Part shown: one piece after another, positions 19,443 through 27,871 of the stretch
Position numbering within the stretch: the first letter of the stretch is position 1
Layout: every line of letters starts with the position of its first letter
Origin: Pseudomonadota bacterium
Lineage (GTDB): Bacteria; Pseudomonadota; Gammaproteobacteria; Burkholderiales; Burkholderiaceae_E
NCBI GenBank assembly: GCA_029779755.1
Contig: JAKOZZ010000174.1
Span: 1-45,446, forward strand
Reading direction: 5' to 3'
DNA length: 45,446 bases
Translations under genes and position numbers: made by a program
The notes under the pieces: generated by a model
What the model was told of the DNA's origin: nothing
What the model saw: the letters and a program-made list of their open reading frames with translations, nothing else
Databases searched by the model: none

Positions 19443-19751
19443 ATGCACGCCGCCGAACTCGACCTGCCCCAGATCTCGTCCCTGCCGCTGCTGATCGACC
19501 CGAGCGTCGCCCTGATGGCCGCGCATCGCCTGGCGGCAACGTGTCCCACGCGTCAGCGGCACAGCGCGCTGCTCGGTCGCCTGGTCAGCGCCTCCGAGGC
19601 CGAGCGCCTCGACCGGCAGCGCGAGGAGGAACTGCGCCGCCATGCGGGCGCCGGCGGCATCGGTCATGCGGACGCCGACGGCATCGGTCACGCCGAGGCC
19701 GCTCCCTTCGATACCGATGGCGACGATCGCGGAGGGCTTCGCGCGCACTGA
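19443..19751 (+). CDS. Small hypothetical protein
   Basis: The frame encodes 102 residues. A good ribosome site, AGGAG, lies 7 bases ahead of ATG 19443, so I prefer this start to an upstream ATG at 19398. The first half (AELDLPQISSLPLLIDPS, then ALMAAHRLAAT) looks helical and protein-like. The second half is polar: LDRQREEELRRHAG, then two short repeats of GIGHAD/GIGHAE and a charged tail. No signal peptide, transmembrane helix or known motif is seen. It sits just before the MaoC-type hydratase gene (50-base gap), perhaps in one transcript. The function is not recognised. Confidence 0.5.
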   Translation: MHAAELDLPQISSLPLLIDPSVALMAAHRLAATCPTRQRHSALLGRLVSASEAERLDRQREEELRRHAGAGGIGHADADGIGHAEAAPFDTDGDDRGGLRAH

Positions 19752-19800
19752 TGTCGCATACACTTGACGCGGACCAACACCACATCGGGGGACACCGCTC

Positions 19801-20670
19801 ATGGCGATCGACGTCGCAAAACTCAAGGCCTGGCCGCACAAGCCGATCGAACACCGCTACACCTTCCGCGACAGCATCCTGTACGCGCTCGGCGTCGGTC
19901 TCGGCCAGGATCCCCTGGACCGCAAGCAGTTGCGCTTCCTGTACGAAGACGGCCTGCAGGCGCTGCCCACCATGGCCGTGGTGCTCGGTTCCCCGGGGTT
20001 CTGGTCCAAGGACCCGGGCACCGGCATCGACTGGGTCAAGATCCTGCATGGTGAGCAGCACCTGGTGCTGCATGCCCCGCTGCCGGCCGAAGGCACGGTG
20101 ATCGGGCTCACGCGGGTGACCGCCCTGGTCGACAAGGGCGCCGACAAGGGCGCGCTGATGTATTCCGAGAAGACGCTCACCGACCCGTCCGGCAAGCTGC
20201 TCGCCACGGCCACCGGCGTGTCCTTCCTGCGCGGCGACGGCGGCTTCTCCGCCAACGGCCAGCCCAGCGACGTCGCGCCGCCCCCGCGCCCGGCCACGCC
20301 CGACCGTGCGCCCGACCGGGTGTGCGAGCTCAAGACCCGACCGGAGGCTGCGCTCATCTATCGGCTGTCGGGCGACTACAACCCGGTGCACGCCGATCCG
20401 GACGTCGCCGCCAAGGCGAAGTTCCCGCAGCCCATCCTGCACGGCCTGTGCTCGTTCGGGGTCACCGGCCACGCGCTGCTGGCCACGCTGTGCGACTACG
20501 ATCCCGCACGCCTGAAGGAGATCGGCACGCGCTTCTCGTCGCCCGTGTATCCGGGCGAGACGCTGCGCGTCGAGATGTGGGTCGACGGCGCCAACGTGCA
20601 GTTCCGCACGCGGGTGGTCGAGCGTGACGTGGTCGTGCTGAGCCACGGCACCGCGGTGATCGTTCCCTGA
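19801..20670 (+). CDS. MaoC-type enoyl-CoA hydratase (hydratase 2 family)
   Basis: The 289-residue protein is a double hot-dog hydratase. An N-terminal degenerate hot-dog domain (about 1-145) is followed by a C-terminal MaoC domain with the hydratase-2 motif YRLSGDYNPVHADPDVA, whose D192 and H197 are the catalytic pair and N194 part of the motif. QPILHGLCSFG follows as expected. Such enzymes add water to (2E)-enoyl-CoAs to give (3R)-hydroxyacyl-CoA, in modified beta-oxidation of branched or steroid side chains or in polyester precursor supply. The length matches the eukaryotic MFE-2 hydratase-like group. It is convergent with an acyl-CoA dehydrogenase, the preceding step of the same chemistry. 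Confidence 0.9.
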   Translation: MAIDVAKLKAWPHKPIEHRYTFRDSILYALGVGLGQDPLDRKQLRFLYEDGLQALPTMAVVLGSPGFWSKDPGTGIDWVKILHGEQHLVLHAPLPAEGTVIGLTRVTALVDKGADKGALMYSEKTLTDPSGKLLATATGVSFLRGDGGFSANGQPSDVAPPPRPATPDRAPDRVCELKTRPEAALIYRLSGDYNPVHADPDVAAKAKFPQPILHGLCSFGVTGHALLATLCDYDPARLKEIGTRFSSPVYPGETLRVEMWVDGANVQFRTRVVERDVVVLSHGTAVIVP

Positions 20671-20702
20671 TCCGATACCGAAGGCAAAAGCGGCGCGGCA
20701 TG

Positions 20703-20725
20703 GCGGCGCGGCATGGCCGCGCCGC
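20703..20725. terminator. GC hairpin between convergent hydratase and acyl-CoA dehydrogenase genes
   Basis: A 10-bp perfect stem (20703-20712 with 20716-20725) has a 3-base ATG loop. The left arm is preceded by a partial tandem copy (GGCGCGGCAT twice). It lacks a T run, so it is only terminator-like. Confidence 0.4.
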
Positions 20726-20776
20726 AGCGCTCCGATCGCGCCGCAGCGCCCCGGTCGCGCGTGACGCGTGCGCCGC

Positions 20777-21904
20777 CTACAGGTTGCGGCTGATGATGTC
20801 CTTCAGCACTTCGGACGCACCGCCCGCGATCCGCGACACGCGCGCGTCCACCCAGGCCCGTCCGATCTCGTACTCGCTGCTGTAGCCGTAGCCGCCGTGC
20901 AGCTGCAGGAACTCGTCGAGGAAGCGTCCCATCAGTTCCGTGCCCACCAGCTTGGCCATCGCGGCCTTCTCGCTGCTGATGCCGCCGTTCATGTGTTCCA
21001 GCGCGCACTGGTCGACGAATGCGCGCAGCATCGCGATGTAGGCCTTGGCCTCGGCCAGCTTGAACTTGCTGTTCTGGAAGCCGATGATCGGATTGCCGAA
21101 CACCTTGCGCTCGGTGGTGTACGCGATCGTCTTCTCGAGCTGCGTCTCGAGGGTGGCGCACGACCGCAGTGCGATCACCAGCCGCTCCTGCGGCAGCTGC
21201 TGCATCAGGTAGACGAAGCCGCGGCTTTCCTCGCCCACCAGGTTCGACAGCGGCACGCGCACGTTGTCGAAGAAGAGCTCCGCCGTGTCCTGCGCCTTCA
21301 GGCCGATCTTGTCCATCGGCTGGCTGCGCGTGAAGCCGGGCGTGCCTTCCTCGACGGCGATCAGCGACACGCCCTTGGCGCCCGCCGACGGGTCCGTCTT
21401 GCAGGCCACCAGCACCACGCCGCAGTTGAAGCCGTTGGTGATCCACACCTTCTGTCCGTTCAGCACCCAGTGGTCACCGTCGCGGACCGCATTGGTGCGG
21501 ATGTTCTTCAGGTCGCTGCCGGTGCCGGGCTCGGTCATGCCGATCGAGCCGATGATCTCGCCGCGGCACAGGCGCGGCAGCAGGCGCTGCTTCAGCTCCT
21601 CGCTGCCGTAGTGCAGCAGGTAGGGCGACACCATCTCGGAGTGCACCGGCATGCCCAGGTTGGCGCCCACCCGCACCATCTCCTCGGTGACGACCACCGA
21701 GTGCAGGAAGTCGCCGCCGGGACCGCCGTACTCGGTCGGGATCGTGGTGCACAGCAGTCCGTTCTCGCCGGCCTTGCGCCAGAACGCGCGCGGGCTGTGC
21801 CCGGCCTTCTCCCACTCGCGGTAGTGGGGCTTGATCTCCCGCTCGCAGAAGCGGCGGACCTGTTCACGGAACTGCTCGTGTTCTTCACTGAAGATGCTGC
21901 GCAT
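20777..21904 (-). CDS. Acyl-CoA dehydrogenase
   Basis: The 375-residue protein is a complete FAD-dependent acyl-CoA dehydrogenase. It has the N-terminal helical domain, IGMTEPGTGSDL (121-132), NGQKVWITNGF (149-159), RKVFGNPI and LHGGYGYSSEY near the C-terminus. The MCAD-type catalytic Glu of the YEGTxE motif is replaced (AGGASE, 361-366), as in long-chain and isovaleryl-type enzymes, where the base comes from a glutamate on helix G; LPQERL (E240) lies in that region. It desaturates an acyl-CoA at C2-C3 and passes electrons to ETF. AGGAG precedes ATG 21904. It follows the alkylsulfatase on the same strand after 74 bp. Confidence 0.92.
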   Translation of the reverse strand: MRSIFSEEHEQFREQVRRFCEREIKPHYREWEKAGHSPRAFWRKAGENGLLCTTIPTEYGGPGGDFLHSVVVTEEMVRVGANLGMPVHSEMVSPYLLHYGSEELKQRLLPRLCRGEIIGSIGMTEPGTGSDLKNIRTNAVRDGDHWVLNGQKVWITNGFNCGVVLVACKTDPSAGAKGVSLIAVEEGTPGFTRSQPMDKIGLKAQDTAELFFDNVRVPLSNLVGEESRGFVYLMQQLPQERLVIALRSCATLETQLEKTIAYTTERKVFGNPIIGFQNSKFKLAEAKAYIAMLRAFVDQCALEHMNGGISSEKAAMAKLVGTELMGRFLDEFLQLHGGYGYSSEYEIGRAWVDARVSRIAGGASEVLKDIISRNL

Positions 21905-21978
21905 CGGGGGTCTCCTGGGATCGTTCGTGCGTGCACCGATGATAGCGAGATCCGGCGGATGACCGGCGCGCGCCGCCG

Positions 21979-23874
21979 TCAGGGCTCGACGATGTTGAAC
22001 ATCGCCGCGAACTGGTCGAGCGTCGCGAGGAACGCGCGGAACTTCGCGCGGTCGCCGCTCACCTGCAGACGTCCCTCGTCGAACTCGCCGAGCAGCGTGG
22101 CGCCCCGGCGCAGCATGGCGGTCAGCTCCGCACGGGTGGTCGACACCACGGCCTCGGCCGCCGTGCCGTGACTGCCGGGCGCATGGTTGAGCACGCCGTT
22201 GCCCAGGCTGATCGCGCGGCACGCGTCCTCGTCGGTGATGCGCCAGTCGAAGCGTCCGGCGAGGTCCTGCGCGGCGAGCCCGTCGACGCGGATGGCCAGG
22301 AAGTCGAGGAACATGTCGAGCGGCAGGATCGACGCCACTTCCATGTTGACCGCGGGGCTCGCGCCGGGCGGGGGCTTGGGCGCACCGTTGCGCAGTTCGT
22401 GTGCACCGAGCAGATAGGCGTTGCGCCAGGTGGCGGCCTCGGCCTGGTAGCCGAGCTGCTCCATCGCGTCGGAGCACAGCGCGCGCGCCTCGGTGTTGCC
22501 CGGATCGGCGAACACCAGGTGGTTGGTGACCTGAACCACCCAGCGGTAGTCGCCGCGCGCGTAGTCGGCGCGCGCCTTCGCCATCAGCGCCGCGGCGCCC
22601 CCCATGTACTGCACGTAGCGCCGGCCCGCGTCGACCGGCGTCAGCGGATCCAGCGTGGCCGGGTTGCCGTCGTAGTGCCCCAGGTAGTGCGTGTAGATCG
22701 ACCGCACGTTGTGGGCGACCGCACCGTAGTAGCCGCGTGTGTTCCAGCGCTTCGACAGCGCGTTCGGCATCATCAGCGCATCGGCGATCTCGTGCGGCGT
22801 GTAGCCATGGCTCATCAGCCGCAGCGTCTGGTCGTGCAGGTACCGGTACATGTCGCGCTGGTCGGCCACGAACGCCGCGACCCGGTCGGTGCCCCACACC
22901 GGCCAGTGGTGCTGCGCATAGGCGACGTCGCAGTGCGGCACGAATTCGCGCAGCGCCTCGTCGAGGTACTTCGACCAGCCGAGGGCGTCGCGCGTCTTGG
23001 CGCCGCGGATCGGGCAGAGGTTGTGCATGGTCTGGCACGCGTTCTCGGCGAGGTTGAGCGCGCGGTCGTCGGGAAAGAAGAAGTTCATCTCGGCCGGCGC
23101 CTCGGTCTGCGGCGTCAGCTGGAACACGATCTCGACGCCGTCGATGCGCAGCCGCTCCTGCTGCCGGGTGATCAGGCGCGTCGGCGCGATCAGGCTGGCC
23201 GTGCCGCGCCCGGCCGCGATGCCGAGGCCGCTGTCGACGTGCTGCTGCGGACCGGGCGGCAGGGTGGGGCCGAACTGGAACATCGCCCGCCGCCGCATCG
23301 GCACGCCGGCCAGGATGTTCTCGTCGACCGAGGCGGCGAGGAAGCCGTCGGGTGCGATCACCTGCACGCGCCCGGCGCGCACGTCCGCCTCGTCGATCAG
23401 ACCCCGCACGCCGCCGTAGTGGTCGATGTGACTGTGGCTGTAGATCATCGTGTGGATCGGGCGCCTGGGGCGGTGCTGCCAGAAGAGCTCGAGCGCGCAG
23501 CGCGCGGCCTCCGCGTAGGTGGCCGCGTCGATCACGATCAGCCCTTCGTCGCCCTCGATGAAGGTGACGTTGGCGAGGTCGAGGCCGCGCACCTGGAAGA
23601 TGCGCTCCGACACCTGGAACAGGCCATGGTGCCGGTTCAGGCGCGCATGCCGCCACAGGCTGGGATGCACGGTCGGCGGTGCCTCGGGCGCATCGACGAA
23701 TGCATAGCGCTTCTGGCTGAAGACGACGCGCCCGTCGGCGGCGCGCACCTCGCCGTCGGGGACGGTGGCGATGAACCCGCGGCGCGCGTCCGCGAAGTCG
23801 GCATCGTCCGAGAAGTCGAGACCGGCGCTGGTGCGCCGATGCGCGTCGAGGGTCGCCTGTTCTGCCGGGTTCAT
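21979..23874 (-). CDS. Alkylsulfatase, metallo-beta-lactamase fold (SdsA1/BDS1-like)
   Basis: The 631-residue protein has the two-zinc site SHSHIDH (H147, H149, D151, H152), a linker with FGPTLP, the dimerisation helices and a C-terminal SCP2-like domain (about 505-631). Family enzymes cleave primary or secondary alkyl sulfates such as dodecyl sulfate, releasing the alcohol and sulfate. SdsA1 is secreted, but this copy begins MNPAEQATLDAHRRT with no signal peptide, so it is predicted to be cytoplasmic. Motif TPQTEAPAEMNFFFP replaces the usual TPGTEAPAEM. AGGAG precedes ATG 23874. The downstream acyl-CoA dehydrogenase would help degrade the released chain. It is divergent from the di-heme peroxidase gene. 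Confidence 0.9.
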   Translation of the reverse strand: MNPAEQATLDAHRRTSAGLDFSDDADFADARRGFIATVPDGEVRAADGRVVFSQKRYAFVDAPEAPPTVHPSLWRHARLNRHHGLFQVSERIFQVRGLDLANVTFIEGDEGLIVIDAATYAEAARCALELFWQHRPRRPIHTMIYSHSHIDHYGGVRGLIDEADVRAGRVQVIAPDGFLAASVDENILAGVPMRRRAMFQFGPTLPPGPQQHVDSGLGIAAGRGTASLIAPTRLITRQQERLRIDGVEIVFQLTPQTEAPAEMNFFFPDDRALNLAENACQTMHNLCPIRGAKTRDALGWSKYLDEALREFVPHCDVAYAQHHWPVWGTDRVAAFVADQRDMYRYLHDQTLRLMSHGYTPHEIADALMMPNALSKRWNTRGYYGAVAHNVRSIYTHYLGHYDGNPATLDPLTPVDAGRRYVQYMGGAAALMAKARADYARGDYRWVVQVTNHLVFADPGNTEARALCSDAMEQLGYQAEAATWRNAYLLGAHELRNGAPKPPPGASPAVNMEVASILPLDMFLDFLAIRVDGLAAQDLAGRFDWRITDEDACRAISLGNGVLNHAPGSHGTAAEAVVSTTRAELTAMLRRGATLLGEFDEGRLQVSGDRAKFRAFLATLDQFAAMFNIVEP

Positions 23875-24005
23875 GCGGATCTCCTGGGTGAGGCTTGCGA
23901 CGATAGCGGATCCGGGCCGCCGCTGCGGAAGCACGTTCCGCAGGGCGGATCGTCCCGATCGACGCGATAATCACGGGCACGCCCATTCTCGACGGTGCCC
24001 CGACC

Positions 24006-25346
24006 ATGCCTCGCACGTTCCGGACGACGATTCGCTGCCGCAGCACGACACGTTGCGATTCCGGAGCGACGCGCCGCCGCTCGACGGCGACCCGCACCGT
24101 CTCGGAGACGACACATCCCGTCTCGGAGACGACACGTCCGCGCTCGCGGACGACCCGTCGTCTTGTCGACGTGACGACCGCTCTCCTGCTCGCGTTCGCC
24201 GCGCTCCTCGCCACGCCTGCGCGGTCGCAGACGACCGCCGTCGATCGCGCGCAGGTCGGACGTCAGGTCTTCTTCGATGCGACCCTGTCCGAGCCGCGTG
24301 GCGTGTCGTGCGCGTCGTGCCACAACCCGGATCTCGGCTGGGCGGGCAACAACGGCTCGGTGACCGGCGTTGCGGCGGGCAGCCATCGCGATCGCCTGGG
24401 GCGGCGCAACACCCCCACGGTGTCCTATGCGGCCTTCGTGCCGCCGTTCGCGGTGAAGGCGGTGCGCGAGGACGGACGGTGGGTGCGCAAGGCCGTGGGC
24501 GGGCTCTTCTGGGACGGTCGTGCGTCGTCGTTCGAGGAGCAGGCGCGCGGACCGCTCTTCGCGGCGGCCGAGATGAACCTGTCCGGCGAGGCCGACCTCG
24601 CGGCACGGTTGCGCGCGGCGCCGTACGCCGACGCGCTGCGCGCCGCCTTCGGTCTGAGCGCCGACGCCGACGATGCGACCTGGGCGGCCGCCGGCATCGC
24701 GGCGCTCGGCGCCTTCCAGCGGTCGCCCGAGGTCTCGCCGTTCTCGTCGAAGTACGATGCCGTGCTTCGCCGCGAGGCCCGGTTCACGCCGGCCGAAGCG
24801 CGCGGTCGGCGCCTGTTCATGGCCGAGGACAAGGGCAACTGCGCGGCCTGTCACGTCGTCGCCGAACGTTCGCGCGATCCGCGCCGGCATCTGTTCACCG
24901 ACTTCACGTACGACGCCCTGGGGCTTGCGCGCAACCCGCGCATCCCGGCCAACGCGGATCCGGACTTCTTCGACCTGGGCCTGTGCGGTCCCGACCGCCG
25001 CCGTCCGGACGGACTCGATGCGGCGGTCTGCGGCGCATTCCGGGTGCCCACGCTGCGCAACGTTGCGAAGCGGCCGTTCTACTTCCATAACGGTCTGTTC
25101 ACGGACCTCGCCCAGGCGGTGCGGTTCTACGTGCAGCGCGACACGCATCCGCGCGACTGGTATCCCCGCGGAGGCGGCAACCGGGTGCTCAGGTTCGACG
25201 ACCTGCCGGCACGCCACCGCGGCAACGTGAATGTCGACGAAGCGCCCTACGACCGGCGGCCCGGACAGGCGCCGCGTCTGAGCGAGGCCGAGATCGCGGA
25301 CGTGGTGGCGTTCCTGCGCACTCTGGACGACGGCTACACGCGCTGA
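24006..25346 (+). CDS. Di-heme cytochrome c peroxidase / MauG-family protein
   Basis: Two c-type heme motifs, CASCH (residues 102-106 from this start) and CAACH, define the di-heme peroxidase/MauG family, and the domain layout with LRNVAKRPFYFHNG fits. It acts in the periplasm on H2O2 or as a MauG-like oxidant. The start is doubtful. From ATG 24006, about 55 Arg/Thr/Ser-rich residues precede the signal-like hydrophobic stretch (TALLLAFAALLATPARS). An alternative GTG at 24171 would begin directly before that stretch, but its n-region has no basic residue. Neither has a clear ribosome site. The disputed N-terminal segment contains inverted repeats (24098-24152) that look regulatory. It is followed by a quinone oxidoreductase gene 66 bp later. 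Confidence 0.8.
   Translation: MPRTFRTTIRCRSTTRCDSGATRRRSTATRTVSETTHPVSETTRPRSRTTRRLVDVTTALLLAFAALLATPARSQTTAVDRAQVGRQVFFDATLSEPRGVSCASCHNPDLGWAGNNGSVTGVAAGSHRDRLGRRNTPTVSYAAFVPPFAVKAVREDGRWVRKAVGGLFWDGRASSFEEQARGPLFAAAEMNLSGEADLAARLRAAPYADALRAAFGLSADADDATWAAAGIAALGAFQRSPEVSPFSSKYDAVLRREARFTPAEARGRRLFMAEDKGNCAACHVVAERSRDPRRHLFTDFTYDALGLARNPRIPANADPDFFDLGLCGPDRRRPDGLDAAVCGAFRVPTLRNVAKRPFYFHNGLFTDLAQAVRFYVQRDTHPRDWYPRGGGNRVLRFDDLPARHRGNVNVDEAPYDRRPGQAPRLSEAEIADVVAFLRTLDDGYTR
24098..24152. repeat. Two 13-bp inverted repeats 21 bp apart plus a third palindrome
   Basis: CGTCTCGGAGACG, an inverted repeat with one central base, occurs at 24098-24110 and again at 24119-24131, so the centres are exactly 21 bp (two helical turns) apart. 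An 8-bp perfect inverted repeat with a CT centre follows at 24135-24152. They lie between the divergent alkylsulfatase and di-heme peroxidase genes if the latter starts at GTG 24171. They look like tandem operators for a dimeric repressor or activator. If translated, they would encode repeats of VSETT. Confidence 0.55.
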
Positions 25347-25412
25347 GCGGCCCGGCCGCGTACCGGGTGCATGATCCCGCCCATTCCGACGACCTTTCCC
25401 ACGGAGTCCAAG

Positions 25413-26414
25413 ATGCCCACTGTTTCCCATGCCGCCTACTACGAGACGAGCGGCCCCGCCGATCAGGTGCTGCGCTTCGGCCCCATCGACCTGCCCGCGC
25501 CGCCGCCCGGTGAAGTGCTGATCGAACTGCGTGCGATCGGCATCAACCCGGCGGACGTGAAGCGGCGCGCCAGCGTCCCGCCGCCGGCGGGCCGTCGGCT
25601 GGTTCCGGGTGACGACGGTGCAGGCGTGATCGTGGCGGTGGGCGAGGGCGTTCCGGCGGCGCGGATCGGCCAGCGTGTGTGGATCTACAACGGGCGCGTC
25701 GACCGCGACTTCGGCACGACGGCCAGTCACACCCTGCAGCCGGCGGAGCGTGCCGTGCCGCTGCCCGACGGCGTGTCGTTCGAGGCCGGGGCCTGTCTCG
25801 GCGTGCCCGCGATCACCGCGCACTATGCGCTGTTCGTCGATGGCGACATCGAGGGGCAGACCGTGCTGATCCACGGCGGCGCGGGCGGGGTCGGAACGAC
25901 GGCCGTGCAGCTTGCGGTGTGGGCCGGCGCGCGCGTGATCGCCACCGTCAGCGGACCCGAGAAGGCGGCGGTGGCCGCGGCCTGCGGCGCGCACCACGTG
26001 CTGAACTACCGCACCGAGGACGTCGTGGCGCGCGTGCGCGAGATCACGGGCGGGCAGGGCGTCGATCGCGCCGTCGACGTGGCCTTCGGCGTCAACCTCG
26101 AGACCAACCTCGACGTGCTGAAGGACAACGGCATCATCGCCACCTACAGCTCCGACGCGCAGCCCGAGCCCAAGATCCCCTTCTGGCGGCTGCTGCGCAA
26201 GAACATCCGCGTGCACTACCTGATCGTCTACACCCTGACCCGCCCGACCCTGCGGGTGGCGGTGCGCGACATCACGTCCGCCCTGGGCGCCGGTGCGCTC
26301 AAGCCGGTGATCACGCGCACGATGCCGCTGGCGGAGCTGGTGCAGGCGCACGAACTCGTCGGCCGGTTCGCAGGCATCGGCAACGTCGTGCTGCTGCCGG
26401 AGCAGCGTCCTTGA
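25413..26414 (+). CDS. Zeta-crystallin-like NADPH:quinone oxidoreductase (MDR family)
   Basis: The 333-residue protein has a GroES-like N-domain (INPADVKRR, PGDDGAGVI) and a Rossmann domain with HGGAGGVGTTAVQLA. The zinc-binding residues of alcohol dehydrogenases are absent, as in quinone oxidoreductases. It would reduce quinones or enones with NADPH. GGAG about 8 bases ahead of ATG 25413 supports this start over the upstream ATG at 25371. Its stop overlaps the TTG start of the AMP-ligase (26411-26414), so the two are probably co-translated. The pairing of an enone reductase and a CoA-ligase fits catabolism of an unsaturated acid or aldehyde. Confidence 0.9.
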   Translation: MPTVSHAAYYETSGPADQVLRFGPIDLPAPPPGEVLIELRAIGINPADVKRRASVPPPAGRRLVPGDDGAGVIVAVGEGVPAARIGQRVWIYNGRVDRDFGTTASHTLQPAERAVPLPDGVSFEAGACLGVPAITAHYALFVDGDIEGQTVLIHGGAGGVGTTAVQLAVWAGARVIATVSGPEKAAVAAACGAHHVLNYRTEDVVARVREITGGQGVDRAVDVAFGVNLETNLDVLKDNGIIATYSSDAQPEPKIPFWRLLRKNIRVHYLIVYTLTRPTLRVAVRDITSALGAGALKPVITRTMPLAELVQAHELVGRFAGIGNVVLLPEQRP

Positions 26415-27865
26415 ACGTCTGCGCAGCCATCGCGCACAACGCGCGCACGCAGCCGCACGCGCCTGCGGTCATCGAGCCCGACCGGGCGATCAGCTACGCC
26501 GAGCTGCACGAGCGGGTGCTGCGCACCGCCAGTGCACTGGCGGACCGCGGCATCCGCAGTGCGGACCGCGTGGCGATCCGCTTGCCGAACTCGGCCACGC
26601 ACCTGATCGCGCAGCTCGCGCTCGCGCGCATCGGCGCCGTGTCGATCCCGCTGCACACCGCGAAGCCGGCCGACGCGCTTGCCGCGTTCAAGGCGCGCTT
26701 CGCCCCTGCGGCGGTCATCGGTCTGTCGCAGGCGCAGGCGATCGACGGTGTGCCGCTGATCCTCGCCGACGACGACCTGCTTCGGCCCATCCCGGCCGAT
26801 CGGCGCAGCCGGCCTGCGGCCGCCGGAGGGGAGGCGCCGTTCTGCATCGCCCTGTCGTCGGGCACGACCGGCGAACCGAAGGCGATCGTCTGGTCGCACG
26901 ACCGTCTGCTCGGGCACTGGCGCCTGCAGCAGGGCGTGCGCGCCTTCGGGCCCGGCGTCCGGTTCCTGCCGTTCATGGGGTTCGACGCCTTCTACCCGAG
27001 CGCGGCCTGCATGTTCGTGCTGTTCGGGGGCGGCGCCGTGATCGTGATGCCCGACGTGAGCCTGAAGCGTCTCGAGGAGGCGGTCGACCGCTTCGGCGCG
27101 ACCCACGTGCTGTCCTCTCCGGCACTGATCGCCCGGTTCCTCGATACGCTCGGGCCGGAGGGGCCGCGCTTCCCGGGACTGGTCGCGCTGCGGCTGGCCG
27201 GCAGCCTGCTGCCCCCGCAGATGCTGCGCGCACTGATGCGTCGCGTCACGCCGAACATCGTCAACGATTACGGTTCGACCGAAGCCGGGCTGACCGCCAG
27301 TGGCGATCGCGACACCCTGCTCATGCATCCTGCTGCGGTCGGCCGCCTGATGCCCTGGGTGGAGGCGCAGGCAGTCGCCGACGACGGTTCCCCGCTGCCG
27401 GCGGGCACGTCGGGCGTGCTCGCGTTCCGGGGTGCCGGATATCCGTCGGCCTATTTCGACGCGCCCGACCCGGGGGCGGGCGAGTTCCGCGACGGCTGGT
27501 TCCATCCGGGCGACTACGGCCGGGTGCTGCCGGACGGCGCGCTGATCATCGACGGGCGCGTCGACGAGATGATCAACCTCGGCGGCACCAAGGTCGCGCC
27601 GGGTGAAGTCGAGCGCGTGCTGCTGCAGGATCCCGACGTGCGCGAGGCGGCCGCGTACGGCCTGGAGACGGCCTCCGGCCAGACGGTGCTGCTGGCGGCC
27701 GTCGTGATGAAGGGCGCGTTCGACGAGAAGTCGCTGCTGGCCCGATGCCGGACGCAACTGGGGCAGCGTGCGCCGATGCGCCTGGTGCAGGTCGATGCGC
27801 TGCCGCGCAACGACGCGGGCAAGGTGATGCGCCGCGTGCTGGCCCAGAACACCCGCGTCGGCTGA
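26411..27865 (+). CDS. AMP-dependent acyl-CoA synthetase/ligase, copy 1
   Basis: The 484-residue class I adenylate-forming enzyme has the P-loop-like ALSSGTTGEPKAI, the A5 motif NDYGSTEAG, the hinge region GRVDEMINLGGTKVAPGEVE and the C-terminal catalytic Lys in RNDAGKVMRR. It activates a carboxylic acid through acyl-AMP, usually to CoA; the pocket is not readable. I chose the TTG start (26411), which overlaps the preceding stop by TTGA. The inverted paralogue at 28891-30345 has exactly the same length (1,455 bp) and also begins with TTG-AAC, which strongly supports this start. It is in an operon with the quinone oxidoreductase. Confidence 0.88.
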   Translation: MNVCAAIAHNARTQPHAPAVIEPDRAISYAELHERVLRTASALADRGIRSADRVAIRLPNSATHLIAQLALARIGAVSIPLHTAKPADALAAFKARFAPAAVIGLSQAQAIDGVPLILADDDLLRPIPADRRSRPAAAGGEAPFCIALSSGTTGEPKAIVWSHDRLLGHWRLQQGVRAFGPGVRFLPFMGFDAFYPSAACMFVLFGGGAVIVMPDVSLKRLEEAVDRFGATHVLSSPALIARFLDTLGPEGPRFPGLVALRLAGSLLPPQMLRALMRRVTPNIVNDYGSTEAGLTASGDRDTLLMHPAAVGRLMPWVEAQAVADDGSPLPAGTSGVLAFRGAGYPSAYFDAPDPGAGEFRDGWFHPGDYGRVLPDGALIIDGRVDEMINLGGTKVAPGEVERVLLQDPDVREAAAYGLETASGQTVLLAAVVMKGAFDEKSLLARCRTQLGQRAPMRLVQVDALPRNDAGKVMRRVLAQNTRVG

Positions 27866-27871
27866 CGCGGC

